Shown one piece after another: positions 53,101 through 55,764 of a stretch of DNA of 64,000 bases. The notes under the pieces are model-generated. The model worked only from the letters and a program-made list of their open reading frames with translations, did no database searches and was not told the origin of the DNA. The first letter of the stretch is position 1, and each line of letters opens with the position of its first letter. Both the position numbers and the translations under genes were made by a program. The DNA comes from Membranipora membranacea (Eukaryota; Bryozoa; Gymnolaemata; Cheilostomatida; Membraniporidae), in the NCBI GenBank assembly GCA_914767715.1, contig OU612074.1:945501-1009500 (forward strand), written 5' to 3'.

Positions 53101-53285
53101 CTAAAACCCAAGCTAACTCTGGTAAAGATTCCTCACACTCTAAAGACTCCTCAGGTCGGGACGTAGACCCAGGCGACCCTCTGTATAATATGATAATGAG
53201 GCTTAGAGAGGCCTCCTCATACAGCGGACAGGCTGATACAGATAGTTTAGAGTCACACGGCAGCGCTATACTAGATACAGCCTGA
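5057..53285 (+). CDS. NAV: Neuron navigator (NAV/unc-53/sickie) homologue, 31 exons, 5' end missing
   Basis: NAV proteins are microtubule plus-end and actin-associated cytoskeletal regulators of neurite and cell migration. Coding exons: 5057-5129, 5732-5927, 6226-6383, 11501-11581, 12088-12248, 12763-13671, 13972-14170, 14589-14725, 15196-15377, 22544-22653, 22939-23116, 30259-30479, 31303-31530, 31862-32090, 32248-32368, 32705-32743, 33502-33646, 34823-34875, 35880-35903, 36932-37006, 44974-45193, 45985-46109, 47498-47706, 48722-48866, 49321-49650, 49898-50153, 51169-51340, 51636-51851, 52041-52230, 52473-52670, 52950-53285. They total 5,916 nt (1,971 aa plus stop), every junction is GT-AG and every phase agrees. 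Order of parts: partial CH domain, basic Ser/Pro-rich linker, coiled coils, AAA-type ATPase. Blocks such as AFEQSLGNM, KEMKLTDIRL, ILDNLHHVSSLG and NLQLHHNFRWVLCANH match vertebrate NAV1-3 as I remember them. The total length is within the vertebrate range even without the start. The first ~60 residues of the CH domain were not found in the window. Confidence 0.95.
5157..5243. repeat. Hairpin flanked by direct repeats, right after NAV exon 1
   Basis: GAGTGAGGGGG at 5185-5195 and CCCCCTCACTC at 5207-5217 are perfect arms. They lie between two 23-bp near-identical direct repeats (5157-5179 and 5221-5243, both starting CTGTGATATA and ending GCAATGCAG). The structure starts only 27 nt after the exon 1 donor. 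Confidence 0.8.
5732..5927 (+). CDS. NAV: NAV exon 2: end of CH domain plus Gln/Ala/His tract
   Basis: Acceptor is TTCACTTACAG; donor is GTAATG (phase 2). The exon starts EIKDGNLKCVLGLFFNLSRY, the typical last CH helix of NAV proteins (vertebrate EEIRNGNLKAILGLFFSLSRY). It then runs into a low-complexity stretch with KQQQ, six Ala, and mixed His/Gln with a QQQQQ run, before a Ser/Asn tract. The CAG/CAA/GCA run at about 5790-5855 is likely length-variable. Confidence 0.92.
6226..6383 (+). CDS. NAV: NAV exon 3: Ser/Pro-rich linker
   Basis: Acceptor TTTTATAG, donor GTAAGA (phase 1). It encodes a Ser/Gly/Pro/Lys-rich segment containing SKLSAPGSSNGKIPASGSS and SANKRSGLVPPG. The basic, disordered composition is typical of the microtubule-binding linker of NAV proteins. 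The exon ends inside a Gly codon that the next exon completes. Confidence 0.88.
8508..8535 (+). CDS. Possible alternative first exon of NAV (MGKEKESTN)
   Basis: A short open segment, ATG GGG AAA GAG..., encodes MGKEKESTN and stops at a GTGAGG donor in phase 1. That is the phase needed to join NAV exon 4 (11501), giving MGKEKESTN-GQRQSTG. The context around the ATG (CACTATGG) is acceptable. It is only 28 nt long, so a chance match is quite possible. It would give a NAV isoform without the CH domain. Confidence 0.3.
9653..9698 (+). CDS. Probable alternative first exon of NAV (isoform without CH domain)
   Basis: ATG at 9653 opens MLSRNSSTRRSFGWQ and meets a strong donor (CAAG|GTAAGT) in phase 1. 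This joins exon 4 at 11501 in frame to read ...SFGWQ-GQRQSTGSS. A CTCTACAG acceptor-like site at about 9634 suggests the ATG lies in a spliced or long 5' leader. The Ser/Arg-rich peptide fits the composition of the neighbouring linker. Use of this exon would skip the CH domain. It is inferred from phase and composition. Confidence 0.6.
11501..11581 (+). CDS. NAV: NAV exon 4: Ser-rich linker ending at repeated donor sites
   Basis: Acceptor CTCTTTACAG; encodes GQRQSTGSSISSRSSSPVGQ then SAIQPST. The first possible donor is A|GTAAGT at 11581/11582, phase 1. The reading frame stays open through seven downstream 27-bp units, each with the same donor in the same phase, so the exon could end at any of them and still join exon 5. 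Stops arise soon after the repeats, so full retention would truncate the protein. Confidence 0.8.
11581..11760 (+). repeat. 27-bp tandem repeat (about 7 units) carrying splice donors, in frame
   Basis: Units start at 11581, 11608, 11635, 11662, 11689, 11716 and 11743 (last one partial). Each starts AGTAAGTA and all but the last end CTCCAGGC or CTCCAGGT. Two versions alternate: units 1 and 5 encode SKYRLQPPG, units 2, 3, 4 and 6 encode SKYSVHTPG, unit 7 starts SKYSVH. The length is nine codons, so phase is kept. Every unit carries A|GTAAGT, a near-perfect donor. Confidence 0.9.
12088..12248 (+). CDS. NAV: NAV exon 5: Ser/Asn-rich linker
   Basis: Acceptor ATTGTAG; the exon begins GTAAG, completing a Ser codon and then Lys-Ile (SKIGSVSNGTYGRISRKT). 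It ends at SKSQ with donor GTAAGT, phase 0. The first bases echo the GTAAG of the upstream repeat units, so the peptide across the junction (S-K-I) resembles the repeat start (S-K-Y) whichever donor is used. Confidence 0.85.
12763..13671 (+). CDS. NAV: NAV exon 6: large basic linker exon with an SxIP-type motif
   Basis: The largest exon (909 nt, 303 aa, phase 0 to 0; donor GTGAGA). It starts VPGGATNGQNASPGMLDKLF, and the MLDKLFKSKK block matches a conserved NAV motif. The middle is rich in Lys/Ser/Pro and includes PPISSIPRGG. The S-S-I-P at about 12964-12975 fits the S-x-I-P consensus by which +TIP proteins bind EB1. A proline run LKIPPPLPSSLPP follows, and the exon ends with a Gln/Lys-rich possible helix. 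The open frames on the opposite strand here are shadows. Confidence 0.95.
13871..13893. repeat. (AT)n microsatellite
   Basis: About eleven AT units in the intron between NAV exons 6 and 7. Confidence 0.9.
13972..14170 (+). CDS. NAV: NAV exon 7: linker
   Basis: Acceptor TTCTCTTGTAG, donor GTATGT, phase 0 to 1. Encodes SRRSPPKDTRLQSSSVIAQP, then KPLSGAE..., ending SLTNRATKSNHSG. Low-complexity Ser/Gly segments and basic residues continue the linker. A hairpin-forming repeat lies about 50 nt past the donor. Confidence 0.9.
14221..14255. repeat. Hairpin-forming repeat downstream of NAV exon 7
   Basis: TGTACCCGTAGACTTG pairs with CAAGTCTATGGGTGTAC, allowing a two-base bulge. About 50 nt past the exon 7 donor. 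Confidence 0.65.
14589..14725 (+). CDS. NAV: NAV exon 8: conserved VIYRPEA block
   Basis: Acceptor TTCTCTGCAG, donor GTTAGT (weaker than the others), phase 1 to 0. Encodes a Ser/Asn run, then DSVIYRPEATGEETPNSQAR and AAASLIRK. This block closely resembles a well-conserved vertebrate NAV segment and supports orthology within the linker. Confidence 0.92.
15196..15377 (+). CDS. NAV: NAV exon 9: linker
   Basis: Acceptor GTTCACAG, donor AG|GTAAGT, phase 0 to 2. Encodes AKAAGVDTEKSDDCTGSDFQ, then VEPMQPLDKLASHEFLQRLG, ending YKSPLSR. The following 7.2-kb intron contains the nested membrane-protein gene and a candidate alternative terminal exon in compatible phase. Confidence 0.9.
15482..15513. repeat. 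Short perfect inverted repeat (hairpin)
   Basis: CAGGGAGGGTG at 15482-15492 and its exact reverse complement CACCCTCCCTG at 15503-15513 are separated by 10 nt. It lies in the intron about 100 nt after exon 9. Function unknown. Confidence 0.8.
18215..18356 (+). CDS. Candidate alternative terminal exon (47 aa then stop)
   Basis: A strong pyrimidine tract leads to two tandem AG acceptors (18203 and 18214). From 18215, in the phase left by NAV exon 9 (phase 2), the frame reads SQSRAARDRKWKYESCVPSS, then SASDSLTQANTGTRPFYDKK, and ends KHFNV followed by TAA at 18354-18356. The composition looks like protein and the other two frames are less convincing. No AATAAA is seen before the LRR gene 400 bp downstream. 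It could be a truncating NAV end, part of another transcript, or chance. Confidence 0.35.
18762..20807 (+). CDS. LRR–FN3-like single-pass membrane protein, intron-nested, single exon
   Basis: The 681-residue open frame starts with a hydrophobic signal peptide (about 1-22). A Cys-rich LRR N-cap follows (CCAGGC, ENCFFVSC, about 23-62). Next come roughly nine leucine-rich repeats (about 80-305, e.g. LNLSHNELSTLPMGAFSGL), an LRR C-cap (NPIHCSCELAWL ... NSYC, about 308-350) and an FN3-like region (about 360-455, VTLRWRSL ... YHMCIII). A transmembrane helix lies at about 470-495 (LLMYRILCTIFLGLTVILLI), then a basic stop-transfer KLRRR. The cytoplasmic tail has polyproline stretches (QPPPPP, PPPIPASPPPPLP; possible SH3/EVH1 ligands), SDYEEL, and a C-terminal KSSF that fits a class I PDZ ligand. 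This layout is typical of neuronal adhesion or receptor proteins; the exact family is not recognised. A TTACAG acceptor just before the ATG (about 18743) suggests an upstream non-coding exon. It sits on the same strand as the host gene. Confidence 0.92.
   Translation: MTKHNIILLFTVLYWCGTYTLACPWMPDLCSNDYTEPFVGSSCCAGGCTVQEACENCFFVSCSHYGSNLPFISNISVESGDMYDADFSYNELTSIPSGAFSGVRIFSSLNLSHNELSTLPMGAFSGLEVVLHSLDLCHNDFEYVPVAALQRMDQLVELRLDHNHIHDFSSAALDSIADTLEFLTIDFNHIHEISDEAFLRVSNLRHLSVRGNHLDSIGFVCTQPLTALRSVDMSDMHLLRVDQYCFKGATSLETIYLEGNELSTLEFARHTRSLKYLYVARNHLHYIDACDLIGLPLRYGSGVLDYTDNPIHCSCELAWLSTQTGLSTLCENPLQSSHLTLKEFVNSYCVALRDTDFLCTQLEFTNALVEAESVTLRWRSLVTDEVIGFVVSLGAHFESGTEHRELAVDNRTFEITLRDLNADSEYHMCIIIMTRDATFGQRQCLTIETAEHFNQAGTTDGLGGAYSNVDMLLMYRILCTIFLGLTVILLIVVLILGCKLRRRSLKAYGPSFINSTYGKITRKFKSYRNNSGSEDITDQPPPPPISSLPHHVKGVGTLSGSDYSHTHSHRSDTTLPLPPIPSCPYHDHVSLDTSLDRTGSGTPAMMELSSHTNTMGGVTSDYEELTPRSPHIPTLHEHISVSSHSLNASIEMDLGFPPPIPASPPPPLPYDNNAMLDKSSF
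21378..21451. repeat. 37-bp tandem duplication
   Basis: Two adjacent copies (21378-21414 and 21415-21451) starting TGTCGGTAGTCATCGCC, differing at one base (C/T). Recent small duplication in the intron downstream of the nested gene. Confidence 0.85.
22544..22653 (+). CDS. NAV: NAV exon 10
   Basis: Acceptor CTTATCTTTGCAG, donor GTATGT, phase 2 to 1. Encodes FSHMNRSFNTKSSNRNIHED, then YASDAECYANGYLSDA. With exon 11 it forms the Tyr/Gly/Ser 'GY-[LM]-[ST]-[DE]' module seen in NAV proteins. Confidence 0.88.
22939..23116 (+). CDS. NAV: NAV exon 11: YLSEGG–coil module
   Basis: Acceptor TATATTTCAG, donor GTAAGC, phase 1 to 2. Encodes TPSRGSDYADYSGYLSEGGA, then SMYARKMQQRFREGMQLVQE, a basic amphipathic helix, ending in an acidic PDVDDD stretch. 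The equivalent vertebrate region reads GYMTDGG followed by Tyr/Arg-rich sequence. Confidence 0.9.
24999..25366 (+). CDS. Probable alternative first exon of NAV (122-residue N-terminus)
   Basis: ATG at 24999 (context TTAACATGGA) opens MDMDRSYPTSASLHNFWDRN and runs to KVIPG, where AG|GTATGA is a donor in phase 2. Exon 12 at 30259 needs exactly phase 2, giving ...NKVIPG-SFDEDDGSS. Without splicing the frame would continue only 30 codons to a stop at 25457. The segment includes KKEVKFADETISL and a predicted helix ESFQKAVCYLQSLTNKV. It lies alone in a 7.1-kb intron, as an internal promoter and first exon would. The resulting isoform would lack the CH domain and most of the linker. A separate 152-aa gene is the alternative reading. 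Confidence 0.65.
27758..27804. repeat. Near-perfect inverted repeat (18-19 bp arms)
   Basis: TTGCCTGATTAAAATCAC is followed after about 10 nt by its reverse complement with one extra A. It could form a hairpin in RNA or mark a foldback remnant. No gene is nearby. Confidence 0.75.
30259..30479 (+). CDS. NAV: NAV exon 12: acidic SFDEDDGSS module
   Basis: Acceptor CTAATCACAG, donor GTAATG, phase 2 to 1. Encodes SFDEDDGSSVSSGDISDALD, then LVDTPGGDIEDF..., matching the acidic 'DDSSSVSSGLSDTLD' block conserved in NAV proteins. It is the common acceptor for exon 11 and for the internal first exon at 24999, since both leave phase 2. Confidence 0.93.
31303..31530 (+). CDS. NAV: NAV exon 13: Gly-rich then basic segment
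   Basis: Acceptor AACCTGTAG, donor GTAAGT, phase 1 to 1. Encodes GRMPLSLTRSSVSSCGGGSM, a poly-Gly tract, then CNYSITEKCLAEQQRAKGLI and QDDMYKYHTL. Confidence 0.9.
31862..32090 (+). CDS. NAV: NAV exon 14
   Basis: Acceptor TTATTTCAG, donor GTTAGT, phase 1 to 2. Encodes RSRNYSAQQDPRSYALMSGP, continues to a PPPCGAAD segment and VWVLQSGSNNRRSVGSESDS. The ESDSGLPNGD motif is reused in exon 17 (YESDSGVVE). Confidence 0.9.
32248..32368 (+). CDS. NAV: NAV exon 15
   Basis: Acceptor AATTATTACAG, donor GTAGGT, phase 2 to 0. Encodes RGIGSPMMHGRSMSTSSHHR, then SLNSRQIHIHNNNYPTSHTM. Rich in His, Ser and Asn. Confidence 0.85.
32705..32743 (+). CDS. NAV: NAV exon 16: 39-nt microexon
   Basis: Acceptor TTTGTTAG, donor ATG|GTAAGT, phase 0 to 0, encoding DYYYASGSLPRTM. 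The short length and symmetric phase mean it could be skipped without a frameshift, so it is a good candidate for regulated splicing. Confidence 0.75.
33420..33448. repeat. AT-rich palindrome (12-bp arms)
   Basis: TAGATTTAAAAA and TTTTTAAATCTA are perfect complements around CTG, within the intron before exon 17 and close to its acceptor region (exon starts at 33502). Confidence 0.7.
33502..33646 (+). CDS. NAV: NAV exon 17
   Basis: Acceptor CTGCTGTTACAG, donor GTAAGT, phase 0 to 1. Encodes HGMVNGGPSVGSSLYSHIHQ, then GGYESDSGVVERRGLCSQCC and QPIKDGSD. The CSQCC cluster is the only Cys-rich spot in the linker. Confidence 0.88.
34823..34875 (+). CDS. NAV: NAV exon 18
   Basis: Acceptor CCTATTTTAG, donor ACG|GTAAGT, phase 1 to 0. 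With the A left by exon 17 it reads MRGSQISLNSTTSSMYST, like the short Ser-rich stretch just before the coiled coil in vertebrate NAVs. Confidence 0.82.
35494..35538 (+). CDS. Candidate 45-nt cassette exon of NAV
   Basis: A strong acceptor (CTCTCTTTTGACAG) is followed by 15 open codons, AQASSEKTEMHILLS, and a moderate donor GTAAAT. Phase is 0 to 0, so it fits between exons 18 and 19 without disturbing the frame. The first codons resemble the coiled-coil lead-in. It is not needed for the main reading frame and could be an optional exon or chance. Confidence 0.35.
35880..35903 (+). CDS. NAV: NAV exon 19: 24-nt microexon
   Basis: Acceptor TTCTATTTTAG, donor GAG|GTAAGT, phase 0 to 0. Encodes AEERQTAE, which matches in position and composition the start of the NAV coiled coil (vertebrate PEEKAQQELEELRREL). 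Confidence 0.8.
36932..37006 (+). CDS. NAV: NAV exon 20: coiled coil
   Basis: Acceptor TCTGTCTTCAG, donor GTAAGT, phase 0 to 0. Encodes VLKLRKELESAKDKVFTLTS and QLTTN, with clear heptads. The vertebrate counterpart is ELRRELELAQEKVATLTTQL. Confidence 0.93.
38951..38965. repeat. Poly-C run
   Basis: Fifteen consecutive C residues inside an intron. The exact length is a likely assembly or read-error point. Confidence 0.9.
40177..40497 (+). CDS. Probable alternative first exon of NAV (short coiled-coil/AAA isoform)
   Basis: ATG at 40177 (context GCAGCATGGA) opens MDRSFSNFYGEPTSMSPAVS and runs 107 codons to ATG|GTAAGA, phase 0. Exon 21 at 44974 begins in phase 0, giving ...SVQETYM-AHVVQAFEQSLG. 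The segment is Ser/Pro/Arg-rich (STLPRSPKSSRQQRKQQMQA) and ends in a helix (ALHDENEKLCDSVQETYM) that can stand in for the first part of the coiled coil from exons 19-20. It would give a short isoform keeping the second coil and the ATPase. Internal promoters are known for vertebrate NAVs and for unc-53, so the idea has precedent. Confidence 0.75.
42336..42411. repeat. 38-bp tandem duplication
   Basis: Two adjacent copies starting CTTATTCCCTATAGACAG (42336-42373 and 42374-42411) with one A/G difference. Intronic. Confidence 0.85.
44974..45193 (+). CDS. NAV: NAV exon 21: coiled coil, AFEQSLGNM block
   Basis: Acceptor TCTCTTTGACAG, donor GTGAGT, phase 0 to 1. Encodes AHVVQAFEQSLGNMTMRLHQ, then LQSKSDEKDSELGDMKSTID. 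This is nearly identical in pattern to vertebrate NAV (AHLVAAFEQSLGNMTIRLQSL ... EQKDSELNELRKTI) and is one of the strongest family signatures in the window. It accepts both exon 20 and the 40177 first exon. Confidence 0.96.
45985..46109 (+). CDS. NAV: NAV exon 22
   Basis: Acceptor GTTTTGACAG, donor TGG|GTATGT, phase 1 to 0. Encodes LERQMSADSIASLTSMSSIG, ending SKKKGKKNW. The vertebrate parallel is RRQHSSDSVSSINS ... SKKKKRKNW. Confidence 0.94.
47498..47706 (+). CDS. NAV: NAV exon 23
   Basis: Acceptor ATGATTACAG, donor GTAAGT, phase 0 to 2. Starts IRSSFSKAFSKKKSSGSGGG (vertebrate LRSSFKQAFGKKKS), then an acidic SMSDVEGD and a Ser/Thr/Pro stretch, ending AFNIASYLYAE. Confidence 0.93.
48722..48866 (+). 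CDS. NAV: NAV exon 24: second coiled coil, KEMKLTDIRL block
   Basis: Acceptor TTGTTTGTAG, donor GTATGT, phase 2 to 0. Encodes DVDDMTPEAIAEMKRMLREK, then EMKLTDIRLDALTSAHQLEQ and LRDAMGKMK. This is almost residue for residue the vertebrate NAV coil (RDKEMKLTDIRLEALSSAHQ). Confidence 0.97.
49321..49650 (+). CDS. NAV: NAV exon 25: coil end and Ser/Pro spacer
   Basis: Acceptor TCTGTTTTACAG, donor GTATGG, phase 0 to 0 (110 codons). Starts QEMNYLKADNDRLHRMVGDG (vertebrate EIEKLKAENDRLK). A long Ser/Pro/Thr spacer follows, and it ends KRVTVSVVSEENKQ, leading into the ATPase region. Confidence 0.95.
49898..50153 (+). CDS. NAV: NAV exon 26: pre-ATPase domain
   Basis: Acceptor TCCTCTCTCAG, donor GTAAGC, phase 0 to 1. 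Encodes GVGCFIGSISVTGKTKWDVL, then DSLVKRTFKQYLSRIDQSTN, ending LPYGYLVGETTNVKIILKG. This is the conserved folded region just before the AAA module in NAV proteins. Confidence 0.95.
51169..51340 (+). CDS. NAV: NAV exon 27: AAA-type ATPase, Walker A
   Basis: Acceptor TCTCTCTGCAG, donor GTAAGG, phase 1 to 2. Contains the P-loop GPTGTGKS at 51279-51302, preceded by the hydrophobic strand HKRIILS and followed by helix HLAQHLAGYLI. The Lys and Ser/Thr residues that bind nucleotide and magnesium are present. Confidence 0.97.
51636..51851 (+). CDS. NAV: NAV exon 28: AAA-type ATPase, Walker B position
   Basis: Acceptor CACTTTTTAAG, donor TG|GTGAGT, phase 2 to 2. Encodes SGKPRQSHSVATFDGEHKSS ... then TVIILDNLHHVSSLGDVFSG. 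The Walker B strand VIILDN (from 51769) has Asn where active AAA ATPases have Glu. As far as I recall the same D-N is found in vertebrate NAVs, so this is a family trait rather than decay. Confidence 0.97.
52041..52230 (+). CDS. NAV: NAV exon 29: AAA-type ATPase, central part
   Basis: Acceptor CTGTTTCACAG, donor GTAAGG, phase 2 to 0. Encodes PYIIGTMGQSTNATTNLQLH, then HNFRWVLCANHMEPVKGFLG and RYLRRKLVASE. Nearly identical to vertebrate NAV over HHNFRWVLCANH.EPVKGFLGR.LRRKL. Confidence 0.97.
52473..52670 (+). CDS. NAV: NAV exon 30: AAA C-terminal subdomain
   Basis: Acceptor TGTTCTACAG, donor GTGAGC, phase 0 to 0. Encodes IIEWIPKVWQHVNKFIETHN, then TIGPRQFLDCPMDI and WFTQLWNYSLIPYLREAIKD. Same motif order as in vertebrate NAV proteins. 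Confidence 0.97.
52950..53285 (+). CDS. NAV: NAV exon 31: last coding exon
   Basis: Acceptor TTTTCTCTTCAG, phase 0, 111 codons plus TGA at 53283-53285. Encodes KYGQKSSWEDPTDWLIQTYP, LRAEDVGYDKQLP, a Ser/Lys/Asp-rich insert, then GDPLYNMIMRLREASSYSGQ, ending SAILDTA. The WEDP, RPEDVG-like and GDPL-NM-MRL-EA-.YS blocks are the usual NAV C-terminus. Confidence 0.97.
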   Translation, partial: KYGQKSSWEDPTDWLIQTYPWSLDLADLQHLRAEDVGYDKQLPATSPSGNSKTQANSGKDSSHSKDSSGRDVDPGDPLYNMIMRLREASSYSGQADTDSLESHGSAILDTA

Positions 53286-54450
53286 GCCCGCTGTCTGTAT
53301 TAACTATCAGCCATTTTTACATATTTATTCATTTCAACAACGCAGATACTGTTATTGTCACCTTATTTTGCAATCTAACTTATCATTGGCAATTTTATAG
53401 ATTGAGAAGAGGAAATGTAAATGTCATTGCGTTGTTTATTAGAGTTGTGCTCTTTCTCATCCAAACATATTTTTATCTATATACTGGACATTGTTGTTGT
53501 TGTTAGGAACATTATACAGTCATCATTATTTTCAATGACATCCAATCTCTATCTTTTTTTGTTCATAAGTACATGTATTTATAGAGTAACCACTGTGGAA
53601 ACTGTTACATTTTTTGTACATAACCCCTTTTATGTTAGAATGTTAGATATTTGACGCATCTAAGGATTGTCAGCTAATTTATTTCGTTAGTCCCAATGAT
53701 TGGGATTGATTATCTTTATGAATTCAAAATTTACATCTATTTTTGCATGCAGTTTGGTATTGTGTCTACTTTTTTTTACTGCCCCTGAAGCAGTGTGCAG
53801 GGTATGTAGCCTTTTCTTGATTCACTGCTTCCATTGGGATATTCGTGTATAATACAAAGTTTCATAACCTATAAAATATGAACCATGAGTAAAACAATCT
53901 CTTCTTACTTTGCCTTCAGCCAAATTTGAAAGCTTGAAAGTTTAAACTTGAAAGAACAGGCAAGATCATCCTTTACTGAGTGCTGGTGCCGGGTCTTGTG
54001 TTTTGTACTAAATTTTCAGTTAGAATTACACTGGATTTTGTGAAAAATAGCTCATTCATTGTCTCTCACATGAGAGGAATGATACTGAGCAGCCCAAACC
54101 AGTGATCATATTAGGGGGTAGGTAAGTCTCAGCCTACTCAATCTATGTTGACTGAATATTTCACAGGTCTCAAACATCTAGGGTTCTGCGCATCCATCTT
54201 TAAAACATATAATTGGATATATTGATGGCTATAATGTGAAATTGAGAAGCTGATTGACCAATCAGCCCAGAATTTATGAGTGAAACACCATGGAGATAAG
54301 CACGGTGGTACTACGGTAGTACGTCATCCTTCAAAGACAAAGAGCTATACAAATTGCTACCCATACCAATGGTAAATAGATTAAAGTAGGAATACCCCTA
54401 GATGTAAATTTTGCTGCAAATATGTTAGAATAAAGGTTTGAATGAACACT
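53286..54450 (+). other. NAV 3' untranslated region (approximate)
   Basis: Long AT-rich, non-coding stretch after the NAV stop. The first canonical AATAAA I see is at 54429-54434, so the transcript may extend about 1.15 kb past the stop. Earlier variant signals could also be used. Confidence 0.55.
54429..54434 (+). terminator. Putative polyadenylation signal for NAV
   Basis: AATAAA on the + strand in TTAGAATAAAGGTT. It is the first canonical signal downstream of the NAV stop codon. Confidence 0.55.
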
Positions 54451-54465
54451 ACAACACTAGAAAGA

Positions 54466-54471
54466 TTTATT
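54466..54471 (-). terminator. Putative polyadenylation signal for the convergent - strand gene
   Basis: AATAAA on the - strand (TTTATT on +), 280 bp beyond the stop codon of the - strand gene and 37 bp from the facing NAV signal. Confidence 0.55.
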
Positions 54472-54750
54472 AAGCATATAAAACCGAACAAGATGGGCGA
54501 CGCTTAAAAGTTGTACTCTGTTTCTCTCTTGCAATATAATATGGAATGCTCAAATGCCATTCCAGACAAAAAAACTACACTGTTGAGTGTGGAGCAGCAA
54601 AAAAGGAAGTAACGGATCGATGATGATGATGATGACACCAGTAAAAACTTTGTCTTAGTGTTGTGTTATTCATAGAGATTCTGCTGCGAACCTTTGATTA
54701 AATTCATCCAGGCGTGTTTGTCAAGCAGTTACATTTCGCACACCGACTCA

Positions 54751-55764
54751 TTAATCATCTCTCTCTTGTTTTGTAATACTGAGGCCTGTGAGACCTAGAG
54801 ACCTATGTCTTTTGTAAGAGTGTGGCAGGTATCTTTTGTATGCTGCGAGCTCAAATACCTCAGGCGCCACATCCATTTGATGAGAGACAAATTTGTGATG
54901 AGAATCTGTCATGTCGTTGTTTCTAAACATCGCTCCGCTGTTAAAACCGTATCTTAGAGTCGGATATCTAAACGAAGCTGGTGTTCCGCTTACTTTTGGT
55001 GTTTGTTTGTAATGTGTATCACAAAACTTGTCCAATGTCATTTTTCGAGTTCGCACATTTCCCCAATCTGCTCGATATGTATAGTCTGACCGTCTCATAT
55101 AAAATTCATGCAATGCTCCTTTTTGAGGTAAATGACTACGGACTTCAAGATTCAACTCTCGGTCTTTGAATATAATATCTCTGTTGTGATATTGGGCAAC
55201 AACATGATTCAGACGATAAGTGGATGGATCTACCGTAAATAGAACATGAGTAGCAATATTCTGTAATGATGGTTTCCGCGTCCAGTGTCCTTGTATATAT
55301 TGTCGCAGTTCTTTAATATCAGTTTCTTTCCCTTCGAGCTCACAGGAGTAAATGTACCAACATTTTCCGCTTTTAAGATCTGAAGCGAGACGTGTATTTT
55401 CTTCTTCCTTCCTCAAATCACGGAAACTTTTATCTGTAGTTTTTGCTACACGATCATTGACAAACTTGCTTTGTTGCCCTAGTGATAAAAGAATAGATGA
55501 TTTGAGTTGATCTGACTCCTTCCTTTTAGTAAATGACATAGTGGCTATGATGCAGGGAGAAGATGAGGAGCTGTCAGAGGTAGCACAAGAATCCCTCGGT
55601 GTGGTTTTGACATCCTGTTCCTCACAATGCCTGCAAATGTCTCCAGATTTAGTATTAATTACATATGCAGGCCAAGCCGGAAAATATGCGGATGCATTCT
55701 TGAAACGCTCAATCGCATTAGCAACTACTTCCTCATCCCTACAGGCTACCTGTGATACTTCTGT
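54751..55764 (-). CDS. Terminal exon of the unknown - strand gene (337 aa)
   Basis: The frame is open for 338 codons from an acceptor (GACTTTTTAG) at 55765 to TAA at 54751-54753. An ATG at 55539-55537 could be taken for the start. However, the 75 codons before it are open up to the acceptor and look like protein: TEVSQVACRDEEVVANAIER, FKNASAYFPAWPAYVINTKS, GDICRHCEEQD. After it come a Lys/Glu-rich helix (RDLRKEEENTRLASDLK), CWYIYSCELEGKETDIKELR, then a basic aromatic part (YHNRDIIFKDRELNLEVRSH ... ADWGNVRTRKMTLDKFCDTH). It ends SLGLTGLSITKQERDD. The short + strand frame at 55541-55768 is antisense shadow. Function unknown. Confidence 0.82.
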   Translation of the reverse strand, partial: TEVSQVACRDEEVVANAIERFKNASAYFPAWPAYVINTKSGDICRHCEEQDVKTTPRDSCATSDSSSSSPCIIATMSFTKRKESDQLKSSILLSLGQQSKFVNDRVAKTTDKSFRDLRKEEENTRLASDLKSGKCWYIYSCELEGKETDIKELRQYIQGHWTRKPSLQNIATHVLFTVDPSTYRLNHVVAQYHNRDIIFKDRELNLEVRSHLPQKGALHEFYMRRSDYTYRADWGNVRTRKMTLDKFCDTHYKQTPKVSGTPASFRYPTLRYGFNSGAMFRNNDMTDSHHKFVSHQMDVAPEVFELAAYKRYLPHSYKRHRSLGLTGLSITKQERDD

